Of a stretch of 44,799 nt of DNA, positions 15,262 through 22,009 are shown one piece after another. The translations under genes and the position numbers were made by a program. The stretch comes from Actinomycetes bacterium (GTDB lineage: Bacteria; Actinomycetota; Acidimicrobiia; Acidimicrobiales; JAJYXR01). The stretch lies in contig JAJYXR010000005.1 in the NCBI GenBank assembly GCA_021801795.1, positions 1 through 44,799 of the forward strand, in the 5' to 3' direction. Positions within the stretch are counted from its first letter, which is position 1. Each line of letters starts with the position of its first letter. Under the pieces are notes generated by a model. The model did not search any database and was not told where the DNA came from. It saw only the letters and a list, made by a program, of their open reading frames with translations.

Positions 15262-15495
15262 CTATGCCGACTCCGCCACGATCCTCGCCCAGGCCTCCTC
15301 GAGCTCCAACAGGTCCTCCCTGCGGACACGGTCTCCCGTTTGCCAGTGCCGCGCACGTGGAAAGCCTGGACGGTCACGTACGTATTCCCTGAGGGCCCCG
15401 ACCAGGACTCCCGTGGTCAGCACAGCCCATTCGAGCACCACGATCAGCACTACCAGCGTAAGCAGTCCTGCCCCGACATAACGCATTATGGCCAT
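15262..15495 (-). CDS. Small single-helix membrane protein
   Basis: This 77-residue protein starts MAIMRYVGAG, has one transmembrane helix (GLLTLVVLIVVLEWAVLTTG) and a charged cytoplasmic tail (LREYVRDRPGFPRARHW...LELEEAWARI). The start at 15495 has AGGAGGT four bases upstream, which decides it over the much longer frame that stays open upstream. No family recognised. It stands alone between a response regulator and a divergent unknown gene. Confidence 0.6.
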   Translation of the reverse strand: MAIMRYVGAGLLTLVVLIVVLEWAVLTTGVLVGALREYVRDRPGFPRARHWQTGDRVRREDLLELEEAWARIVAESA

Positions 15496-15821
15496 CGCTA
15501 CCTCCTCGAGATCCTGGAAACGCCTCGCATCGCCTACCAGCATGGGCTTCTCGACAGGGGAGCGACACCCGGAAAAGCGACTCCGGAGGCCCGTGATGAC
15601 CCTGGTACCCGCCTCCGTGGTAGCCCTCCCAAAGGCTCCGGCTACCACCTCCGCCAGCCGGGCCAAAGCCCCTGCTCGCCAGTCGCGGCTCCCTAGGATG
15701 AGCACCTTCGGCCACCGCCGAGGGCACACCGCGGCATCACGGTAGCAACGGTCGATCCGGAGCGCGACGATGACTCCAGGCCTGGAAGCTGGCCGGCTGG
15801 AGGATCGGGAGGTGCGTGACG
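15496..15821. other. Spacer between divergent small genes, nothing firm seen
   Basis: The minus-strand frame of the small membrane protein remains open through most of this 326-bp stretch and encodes an Ala/Arg-rich helix (RAGALARLAEVVAGAFGR). No good start with a ribosome site was found, so a longer protein is possible but not supported. GGGAGG at 15807-15812 serves the rightward gene. Confidence 0.35.
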
Positions 15822-16391
15822 ATGGCTTTGGTACTAGGGCGTGAAAAGGTGGAGTCCGGCATCGAGCCGGGAGCCGAAACAGCTCAGCACCTGCGACTTG
15901 CCATCTCGGAGGTCTGGGATGTGGTGGTGAACCACTCGGCGTCTCGTTTCCCGTGGAGCGACGACACGGCTTCATCGACCGGCGACACATGGATGACCGA
16001 CGCCCATCTGGTAATCGCCGAGCAGCTACTCGTGGCAGCAGCCAACCGGCTGAGCCGCGTCATCGAGACACCCGCTGGGGAAACCCCTTTCCTGTCGGCC
16101 GTCCACATCACGTGGCCACCCCGGATCCCTCCCGGCATGGCCTCGGGTGTGATCGCACGCCAGACTTCCCAGGCTGCAGAGCGCTTCGCCCAGATGCTCG
16201 AAGATATGACACCTCGGGACGCCCGGCGCGCCTGCACCTCGGACGGCGGATGGGACGCCGTGGGCGACCTCGTAACCGACATCATGGCCCGCGTCGAGCT
16301 CCACCTTCACGCCGTCGTTGACCCGCCAGGGCGCCATGACGGCGCTGGGCCCGACCGCCTCCGATCGGACCTAGTCGGCCGAACCCAGTAG
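15822..16391 (+). CDS. Hypothetical cytoplasmic protein
   Basis: The 189-residue, mostly helical, acidic protein has no membrane segment or signal. Visible segments include an N-terminal region rich in helix formers, HLVIAEQLLVAAANRLSRVI in the middle, and a C-terminal WDAVGDLVTDIMARVELHLH. I recognise no family. The ATG at 15822 has GGGAGG nine bases upstream; a GTG at 15816 is in frame but only three bases from that site. The gene is followed by 91 bp before the ABC transporter gene on the same strand. Confidence 0.62.
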   Translation: MALVLGREKVESGIEPGAETAQHLRLAISEVWDVVVNHSASRFPWSDDTASSTGDTWMTDAHLVIAEQLLVAAANRLSRVIETPAGETPFLSAVHITWPPRIPPGMASGVIARQTSQAAERFAQMLEDMTPRDARRACTSDGGWDAVGDLVTDIMARVELHLHAVVDPPGRHDGAGPDRLRSDLVGRTQ

Positions 16392-16445
16392 GCCGGACAG
16401 CTCGCGGGTGAGCCTGATGCGCAGGCGGGTCGGCTCCATGACGAG

Positions 16446-16476
16446 TTGACCCGGCCCCGAGCACTGGTCCTACTGT
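16446..16476 (+). promoter_or_regulatory. Candidate promoter of the ABC transporter gene (leaderless)
   Basis: TTGACC at 16446-16451 and TACTGT at 16471-16476 are separated by 19 bp. TACTGT ends six bases before the GTG at 16483, which places the transcript start at the start codon. The spacer is slightly long for a housekeeping promoter. Confidence 0.5.
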
Positions 16477-16482
16477 GGGACC

Positions 16483-18330
16483 GTGGCTCCGAGGGTTGCC
16501 GGCGTCGGCACCGACGCAAACCAGCCGATGATCCTCGTGGAGAACCTACGCAAGTCTTTCGGCAGGGTAAAAGCCCTGGACGGCATAGACCTGTCCGTCC
16601 CCGCCGGAACGGTTCTCGGACTTCTCGGTCCTAACGGAGCAGGCAAGACGACTGCTGTGAGGATCCTCACGACTCTCCTGCGTCCCGACAGTGGTCACGT
16701 AGAGGTAGCCGGTTACGACGTCGTGAGCGATTCACGGGCGCTACGTTCCGCCATCGGTCTGGCCGGCCAGACCCCCGCTGCCGATGCCCACCTGACTGGC
16801 GAGGAGAGCCTCGTGCTCGTAGGACGGCTACGCCAGCTCGGCCGCAAGCAGGCCCGTGCCGAGGCGCAGGACCTTCTGGAGCGTTTCGATCTAACAGGTG
16901 CAGCCAGGCGCCTCACCAGGACCTACTCAGGAGGTATGCGGCGGCGTCTCGATCTGGCGGCCAGCCTGGTGGGTCACCCACCCGTGCTCTTCCTCGACGA
17001 GCCCACCACCGGCCTCGATCCGAGGAGCCGGCTGGACCTGTGGGAGGTGATCGAGGGCCTGGTAGCTGACGGTACGACGCTGCTGCTCACCACCCAGTAC
17101 CTCGAGGAGGCCGACCGTCTGGCATCTTCCATCGCGGTCATCGACTCGGGAAAAGTGATCGCGGAAGGCACCCCTGACGAGCTGAAGAAGCTGGTGGGTG
17201 GCGAGAGGCTGGAGCTGTCCCTGCGAGAGGTCGAGGACCTGACCAGGGCGAGCCGAGCCCTGGCCGCCCTGGGAGCGGGTGAGATAGGCGTGAACACTTC
17301 GTCCAGGACCCTCACCTTACCGGCACCCGATGGATCTAGCACCCTCATGGAGGCCCTGAGAAGGCTGGACGAAGCCGGTGTGGAACCCGAGGATCTCACC
17401 CTGCGGCGGCCCGCGCTGGACGACGTCTTCCTCACCCTCACCGGCGGTCCACCCACACCGGCAGGCGAAGGCGGACATGAGCGCCCAGCCGTCACCGCCG
17501 AACCCCGCCCGGGGCTCGGGCGCAGTACCCAGCGCCGGCAGGGTAAGCTGACAGACCTGCCCAGGCGTCTTGCCGGCACGGCTGGCGATACCGGGGTGGT
17601 GATGTGGCGTAACCTCCTGCGATACCTGCGGCTGCCGAACCTGCTGGTGTTCACCACCGTACAGCCGGTCATGTTCGTGCTCATGTTCGACTTCGTCTTC
17701 GGCGGTGTCATAAAGCTGGTCGTCCACGGGCCCTACGTCGACTACCTGATGCCCGGGATCTTCTTGCAGGCCGTCGTCTTCGGGTCCACCCAGACCGGCA
17801 TAGGCCTGGCAGAAGACCTGTCGGGGGGAATGGTCGACCGGTTCCGATCACTCCCCATGGCACGCATAGCCGTGCTCACCGGCAGGACCACAGCCGATAC
17901 CGTGCGTAACGTCTTCGTCGTCCTCCTGATGACGCTGGTCGGCTTCCTGGTCGGCTTCCGGCTCACGCACGGCATCCTGCCGGCCGTAGCAGTGCTGGCC
18001 ATGGCCATAGTGTTCGGCACGGCATTCTCGTGGATATCTGCGGTGATCGGTCTCGTCACGAGGGATGTGGAGGCTGCACAGGCAGCAGGCTTCGTATGGA
18101 TCCTGCCCCTCACCTTCGCCAGCTCAGCCTTCGTCCCCGTCTCCACGATGCCTGGATGGCTGCAGGCCTTCTCGAAGGTGGACCCAGTCACCGTGGCTGT
18201 CGATGCCATGCGCGGCCTGCTCATTGGCGGTCCGGTGGCCACACACCTCTACGAATCGATTGCCTGGGTGGTAGGAATCCTGGTCATCTGCGTACCCAGT
18301 GCTCTTCGCCTCTACCGGCGACTTGGCTGA
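16483..18330 (+). CDS. Fused ABC exporter, DrrA-like ATPase plus DrrB-like permease
   Basis: This 615-residue protein joins two normally separate subunits. Residues about 16-235 form the ATPase: Walker A GLLGPNGAGKTT, signature YSGGMRRRLDLA, Walker B VLFLDEPTTGLDP. A DrrA-type C-terminal regulatory region runs to about 325 (RPALDDVFLTLTG), then a Pro/Gly-rich linker of about 45 residues. Residues about 370-615 form an ABC-2 permease with six helices (FGGVIKLVVHGPYVDYLMPGI region, then EDLSGGMVDRFRSLPM). Family members export daunorubicin-like drugs or other hydrophobic compounds. The GTG start is favoured by a leaderless promoter; an internal ATG at 16528 would also give an intact ATPase. The gene stands alone and its substrate is unknown. 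Confidence 0.93.
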   Translation: MAPRVAGVGTDANQPMILVENLRKSFGRVKALDGIDLSVPAGTVLGLLGPNGAGKTTAVRILTTLLRPDSGHVEVAGYDVVSDSRALRSAIGLAGQTPAADAHLTGEESLVLVGRLRQLGRKQARAEAQDLLERFDLTGAARRLTRTYSGGMRRRLDLAASLVGHPPVLFLDEPTTGLDPRSRLDLWEVIEGLVADGTTLLLTTQYLEEADRLASSIAVIDSGKVIAEGTPDELKKLVGGERLELSLREVEDLTRASRALAALGAGEIGVNTSSRTLTLPAPDGSSTLMEALRRLDEAGVEPEDLTLRRPALDDVFLTLTGGPPTPAGEGGHERPAVTAEPRPGLGRSTQRRQGKLTDLPRRLAGTAGDTGVVMWRNLLRYLRLPNLLVFTTVQPVMFVLMFDFVFGGVIKLVVHGPYVDYLMPGIFLQAVVFGSTQTGIGLAEDLSGGMVDRFRSLPMARIAVLTGRTTADTVRNVFVVLLMTLVGFLVGFRLTHGILPAVAVLAMAIVFGTAFSWISAVIGLVTRDVEAAQAAGFVWILPLTFASSAFVPVSTMPGWLQAFSKVDPVTVAVDAMRGLLIGGPVATHLYESIAWVVGILVICVPSALRLYRRLG

Positions 18331-18465
18331 GCTGCGCTACCGGGTTGCCCATGACCGTGACCAAGCCGAAAGAGGGACCTTAGACCCTGGTGGCGCCCGG
18401 AGCTGTGCAGCACACTTCAGAAGAAGGCCAGTTGTAACGGGCTCGGACAGCTAACGAAAGTGGCG

Positions 18466-19197
18466 ATGGTCCGTGCTCACATCACGTCCAACGAGATCCC
18501 GCCAGAGAGGCATCAGGTGCCCAGCATCCCTTTCGCAGAGCCGCTGTACCCCGACCCACCGGTCGAGTATCGTGGCGCGAGGCTTGCGGTTGCCTACCTC
18601 GAGGGATCCCTGCCACCCGGCATGCTCCCCAGACGTGCCGAAGCTGCGGAGACCCCGTTGCGGCTGGCCCTCTTCGCCGACTACCCCGACAGCACCATCG
18701 GCCCTTACCGCGAGGTGGCGCTGCTCGGATCCATCACCCTGGAAGGCAGCGCAGCTCTGTTCTGCGCCCTCATCTACGTGACCACCGACGTGGCGCTCGC
18801 TCAAGGGCGTGAGGTCTGGGGCTTCCCGAAGAAGCTGGCCGAGATCGATTTCGAGAACGACGGGAACCAGGTGACTGCCCGGCTGGCGCGAAACGGCAAG
18901 ATGCTTGCCGAGCTGCGCGGCACTGCCGCAGACGAGATGCCTGTCGACACCATGGCCGACCTGGCGTCCATGCCGATAATAAACCAGAAGTGGATCCCCA
19001 GCCCCTCAGGCAAGGATGCTGACGTCGACATCCTGACCTCGGCCAGGATGGACCAGGACCTAGACCATGCATGGGTAGGAACTGCCACGCTCGATACCTA
19101 CGGCGAGGCAGCTGCCGCTCTCGGGCCCAGCAGGGACGTGACCCTGGCACGGATGAGCGGAAATCTGGTTCTGCACCCCGGTGAAGTGGTCGCCTGA
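18466..19197 (+). CDS. Acetoacetate decarboxylase-family protein
   Basis: The 243-residue protein matches the acetoacetate decarboxylase fold family, with the region around the Schiff-base lysine conserved as GREVWGFPKKLAEI. In known enzymes this lysine forms the imine with acetoacetate and a nearby Glu and Arg tune it. Many actinobacterial members are not true decarboxylases but act on other beta-keto or aldol substrates. The ATG at 18466 is preceded by TAACGA ending eight bases upstream; a GTG at 18460 is an alternative. The gene overlaps the radical SAM gene that follows by 17 bp if that starts at 19181, so the two are likely cotranscribed. A direct link to acetoacetyl metabolism in the later carbon cluster is not shown. 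Confidence 0.82.
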   Translation: MVRAHITSNEIPPERHQVPSIPFAEPLYPDPPVEYRGARLAVAYLEGSLPPGMLPRRAEAAETPLRLALFADYPDSTIGPYREVALLGSITLEGSAALFCALIYVTTDVALAQGREVWGFPKKLAEIDFENDGNQVTARLARNGKMLAELRGTAADEMPVDTMADLASMPIINQKWIPSPSGKDADVDILTSARMDQDLDHAWVGTATLDTYGEAAAALGPSRDVTLARMSGNLVLHPGEVVA

Positions 19198-20236
19198 GAC
19201 GCCGATGGGGCTGGTCACCGTAGCGTGGGAGGTGACGAGGTCATGCCCGCTACGGTGCAAGCACTGCCGTGCCGATGCGCGCATACGGCGCGACCCACGC
19301 GAGCTGTCCACTGACGAGGGCAGGAGCCTCATAGCCGAGATAGCCGCTGCAGGAGCGAAGGTCCTCGTGATCACCGGAGGAGACCCGCTCGCGAGACCAG
19401 ACGTCTTCGACCTTATAAGGGCAGGACGGGACCATGGTCTACATGTGGGCTTTTCCCCCAGCGGCACGCCACGCCTGAACCGCCGGTCGCTCGAGGGCGC
19501 TCTGAACGCGGGCGTCGGAACCATCCACCTGAGCCTTGACGGTGCGGGGGTCGAGACGCACGATGCCTTTCGAGGAGTACCGGGGTCATTCAGGCGCACT
19601 CTCGGCGCAGCGAAGATCGTGCGCGAGCTGGGCTGCCGCCTCCAGATCGGGACGACGGTATGCAAGGAGACTCTCGCCGAGCTCCCTGCTATCGCCTCGC
19701 TGCTCACCAACGAGGTCGAGGTGGACGTCTGGACACTCTTCTTCCTGGTGGTCACCGGACGGGCCACCTCTGGCCAGCAACTCGACGCCGCTGAGCAGGA
19801 CCAGGTGCTGCGTGACGTCGCGCGTGCACGCTATCCGTTCGCCGTCCGCACGGTGGAGGCACCTGTCTTCCGGCTAATGCTGGCCGAGGAAAGCGGCGTC
19901 GAGCCACCTGCCTTCGGCGTCGGAGACGGGCGTGGCTTCTGCTTCGTGTCGCATGTGGGAGACGTATGCCCTTCGGGTTTCCTCGAGCTCCCGGTCGGAA
20001 ACGTGAGAACCAGCTCCTTCACCTCGTGCTACTTCGATGCCCCCCTGATGCGCTCGCTGCGCTCGCAAGAGCACTACCGGGGACGGTGCGGCTCGTGTGA
20101 CTGTTGGAGTGCCTGCGGCGGTAGCCGCGCACGGGCATGGGCGACGAACGGGGATCCTCTTGGCGAGGATCCTGGATGTCTCTACCAGCCACATGCACCA
20201 GGCCACTGTGGTGATGCGGCCCTACTGCGCTCATGA
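19181..20236 (+). CDS. Radical SAM/SPASM protein (resembles TIGR04053 and heme-modifying NirJ/AhbC-like enzymes)
   Basis: The 351-residue protein has the radical SAM motif CPLRCKHCRADA, TGGDPL, a LSLDGAG segment, and a SPASM-type C-terminus (CPSGF; CGSCDCWSACGGSRARAWA; GEDPGCLY). This architecture is shared by TIGR04053 proteins, mycofactocin MftC and the heme-biosynthesis enzymes NirJ/AhbC/AhbD. It lies directly before heme A synthase with a four-base overlap (ATGA), which makes a tetrapyrrole role thinkable, but no other heme gene is present and a peptide substrate is equally possible. The GTG start at 19181 overlaps the upstream gene; an ATG at 19205 is an alternative that begins just before the conserved domain. 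The family level is firm, the function open. Confidence 0.88.
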   Translation: MKWSPETPMGLVTVAWEVTRSCPLRCKHCRADARIRRDPRELSTDEGRSLIAEIAAAGAKVLVITGGDPLARPDVFDLIRAGRDHGLHVGFSPSGTPRLNRRSLEGALNAGVGTIHLSLDGAGVETHDAFRGVPGSFRRTLGAAKIVRELGCRLQIGTTVCKETLAELPAIASLLTNEVEVDVWTLFFLVVTGRATSGQQLDAAEQDQVLRDVARARYPFAVRTVEAPVFRLMLAEESGVEPPAFGVGDGRGFCFVSHVGDVCPSGFLELPVGNVRTSSFTSCYFDAPLMRSLRSQEHYRGRCGSCDCWSACGGSRARAWATNGDPLGEDPGCLYQPHAPGHCGDAALLRS

Positions 20237-21228
20237 GAACTACCACCTCAGGGCAGCATCTACCCTCGCAAGATATCGAACAGCGCGCAGGGCAGGACCT
20301 GGGCAGGCGTGATCGAGGACTGCGAGCGATATCTCTGTCCACCGTGATCTTCACCTACTGCCTGGTGGTGCTCGGTAGCACGGTACGCGTCACGAACTCG
20401 GGAATGGGATGCCCGGGCTGGCCGCTGTGCCACGGGCAGATAGGCCCGGTCGACCACTTCCACGCGCTGATCGAGCAGAGCCACCGTTACCTGGCGTCCA
20501 TCGTTACCGTGCTGATCCTCTGTACTGCGGTGGTGGTACACCGGTCGCGTTCGGGGTGCAGCGTGCTCAGAACCACCGCCTTCCTGGCGGCTGCCCTTAT
20601 ACCGGTGCAGATCCTTCTGGGCGCCATTACAGTCTGGACGCACAACGCCCCGGTTACCGTAGCCCTGCATCTCCTCACGGCAATTGCCCTCCTCGGACTG
20701 GTCACCAGTGCGGCCACTGCCGCCTTTACGGGCACCCCGGCCAAGCCTGCAGTCGAGCGCCCCAGGGCCGGCCTCGTGGGCATGGCGGCGATAGCCCTCA
20801 CCTTCCTCCTCTTCGTTTCCGGCTCCCTGGTCGTCGACGGCGGTGCCTCGAAGTCGTGGCCGGTCTGGCCTGTCGGGAGCACAGGGAGCGCCAGCATCGG
20901 CCTCGTGGCCCTGCAGATAGCCCACCGGTCGATGGCACTGATCGCCGGAGCTGCCATAGCACTTCTGGTGCTACGCGCCCTTCGGTCATGGCGGGACATC
21001 CCTGCAGCGCAGGTCCTAGGGTGGGGGCTGGTGGGCGCGTTCTGTGCCCAAGTGGGCGTCGGTGCGCTGGATGCTCTCATGAAGGCCCCGGAAGGACTGC
21101 AAGATCTGCACCTTGCCATCGCCGGCATCATCTGGTGCGCGGTGGTGTCCCTAGCCACGCTCGGACATCTAGCCACGCTCGGGCACGGAGCAGCCAAGCC
21201 CCGAACGCCTTTACCAGCGGCCCTCTGA
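20233..21228 (+). CDS. ctaA: Heme A synthase (CtaA/Cox15 family)
   Basis: The 331-residue, eight-helix membrane protein has CtaA signatures: GSTVRVTNSGMGCPGWPLCHG, HALIEQSHRYLAS with the conserved His, a second-half IAHRSMAL His, and LQDLHLAIAG. It hydroxylates the C8 methyl of heme O to give heme A for aa3-type terminal oxidases. The start at 20233 overlaps the radical SAM stop by four bases. Its last 18 bp overlap the end of the convergent gene 21211-21960. The presence of this gene implies an aa3-type oxidase elsewhere in the genome, a plausible electron sink for the cupredoxins at the left end. Confidence 0.93.
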   Translation: MRTTTSGQHLPSQDIEQRAGQDLGRRDRGLRAISLSTVIFTYCLVVLGSTVRVTNSGMGCPGWPLCHGQIGPVDHFHALIEQSHRYLASIVTVLILCTAVVVHRSRSGCSVLRTTAFLAAALIPVQILLGAITVWTHNAPVTVALHLLTAIALLGLVTSAATAAFTGTPAKPAVERPRAGLVGMAAIALTFLLFVSGSLVVDGGASKSWPVWPVGSTGSASIGLVALQIAHRSMALIAGAAIALLVLRALRSWRDIPAAQVLGWGLVGAFCAQVGVGALDALMKAPEGLQDLHLAIAGIIWCAVVSLATLGHLATLGHGAAKPRTPLPAAL

Positions 21229-21960
21229 TGACCTGGCCAGGCGCAGGGCGTCCGCACGAATCCTGGCGAGCTGCGAGGCCGTAATGGGATACGAGCCGGG
21301 ATACCACCGGCGCACCAGGGAACCCAGCAGACCCGATGCAGTCGGCTGGCAGCTCGCCGAGGTCTGCTCGAGGAAGCGCAGCACGAGCTCGATAAATCCC
21401 TGTTCCTCGCTACCCTCCTCGCCTAGGAGCGATGCAGCCTTGAGAGCTGCACCTCCGATCGAAGCGTCGTGCGCCATCCACAGACGGCGTTGCGCAACTG
21501 CTGGAGCAGCCTGGACGTACATGACCCAGGCGTCGGCAGCAGGCCAACTGCCGTCCTCGAGCAGCTTGTCGACAGCCGACTCCAACGATCTCGGGATCGG
21601 CATGTCCCTGCCGGTCAACCGGCCCGCTGCAGCGAGATCCATGACCAGGTATCCGTTCACCGCGCTCCACCAGGGTGATCCCCCACCATCGGCAAGCCTG
21701 CCACTGGAGATCTCCCAGGAGAAGAAGTCCACCAGGGCCCTACCCAGCCCGAGGACTCCGGCCAGCGATCCTGGCTCCTCGGCGAAGAAGCCGACCATCA
21801 CCTCCCTGCGCTCCGATATGCCCAAAGCGCAGGCTGCGCTCAAGTCCCAGACGCCAACGGGTTCAGCTGGCAGGCCGCCCGTATCCCTCTCGGTCGCGGC
21901 TTGCACTTCGTCTGCTGCATGCGGGGATTGGGACTTTCGGCCCTGGACGGAAACGTTCAT
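21211..21960 (-). CDS. Hypothetical protein divergent from the Mo-enzyme operon
   Basis: The 249-residue, largely helical soluble protein has no signal peptide or Cys-rich motif. Visible stretches include AACALGISERREVMVGFFAE, GLGRALVDFFSWEI, and AAPAVAQRRLWMAHDASIGG. I recognise no family; it does not look like a TorD chaperone. The ATG at 21960 is chosen because TAGCAT lies seven bases before it (leaderless). An ATG at 21981 is in frame but falls inside the repeat element. Divergent placement from alpha1 and a shared operator-like region suggest coregulation with the molybdoenzyme (inference). The 3' end overlaps ctaA by 18 bp. Confidence 0.68.
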   Translation of the reverse strand: MNVSVQGRKSQSPHAADEVQAATERDTGGLPAEPVGVWDLSAACALGISERREVMVGFFAEEPGSLAGVLGLGRALVDFFSWEISSGRLADGGGSPWWSAVNGYLVMDLAAAGRLTGRDMPIPRSLESAVDKLLEDGSWPAADAWVMYVQAAPAVAQRRLWMAHDASIGGAALKAASLLGEEGSEEQGFIELVLRFLEQTSASCQPTASGLLGSLVRRWYPGSYPITASQLARIRADALRLARSSEGRW

Positions 21961-21967
21961 ACTGCGG

Positions 21968-22009
21968 ATGCTATGCGACATGGGGACAGTTAATGTCGCA
22001 ATGTCGCAT
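21968..22009. promoter_or_regulatory. Operator-like triple repeat at divergent starts of the Mo-enzyme cluster
   Basis: The 8-mer TGCGACAT at 21974-21981 and its exact reverse complement ATGTCGCA at 21993-22000 form a perfect inverted repeat with an 11-bp spacer. A second ATGTCGCA follows directly at 22001-22008. The outer copies extend to 9 bases (ATGCGACAT, ATGTCGCAT). The element lies between the minus-strand -10 candidate (TAGCAT at 21968-21973) and the start of alpha1, and its last copy overlaps the alpha1 ATG. It is a good candidate regulator site; the sequence does not match FNR or Rex consensus sites. Confidence 0.65.

Noticed and set aside
21284..22000. 239-codon upstream extension of alpha1
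   Set aside because: Antisense to the gene at 21211-21960 and crossing the operator-like repeats; no Tat signal or domain seen in it.
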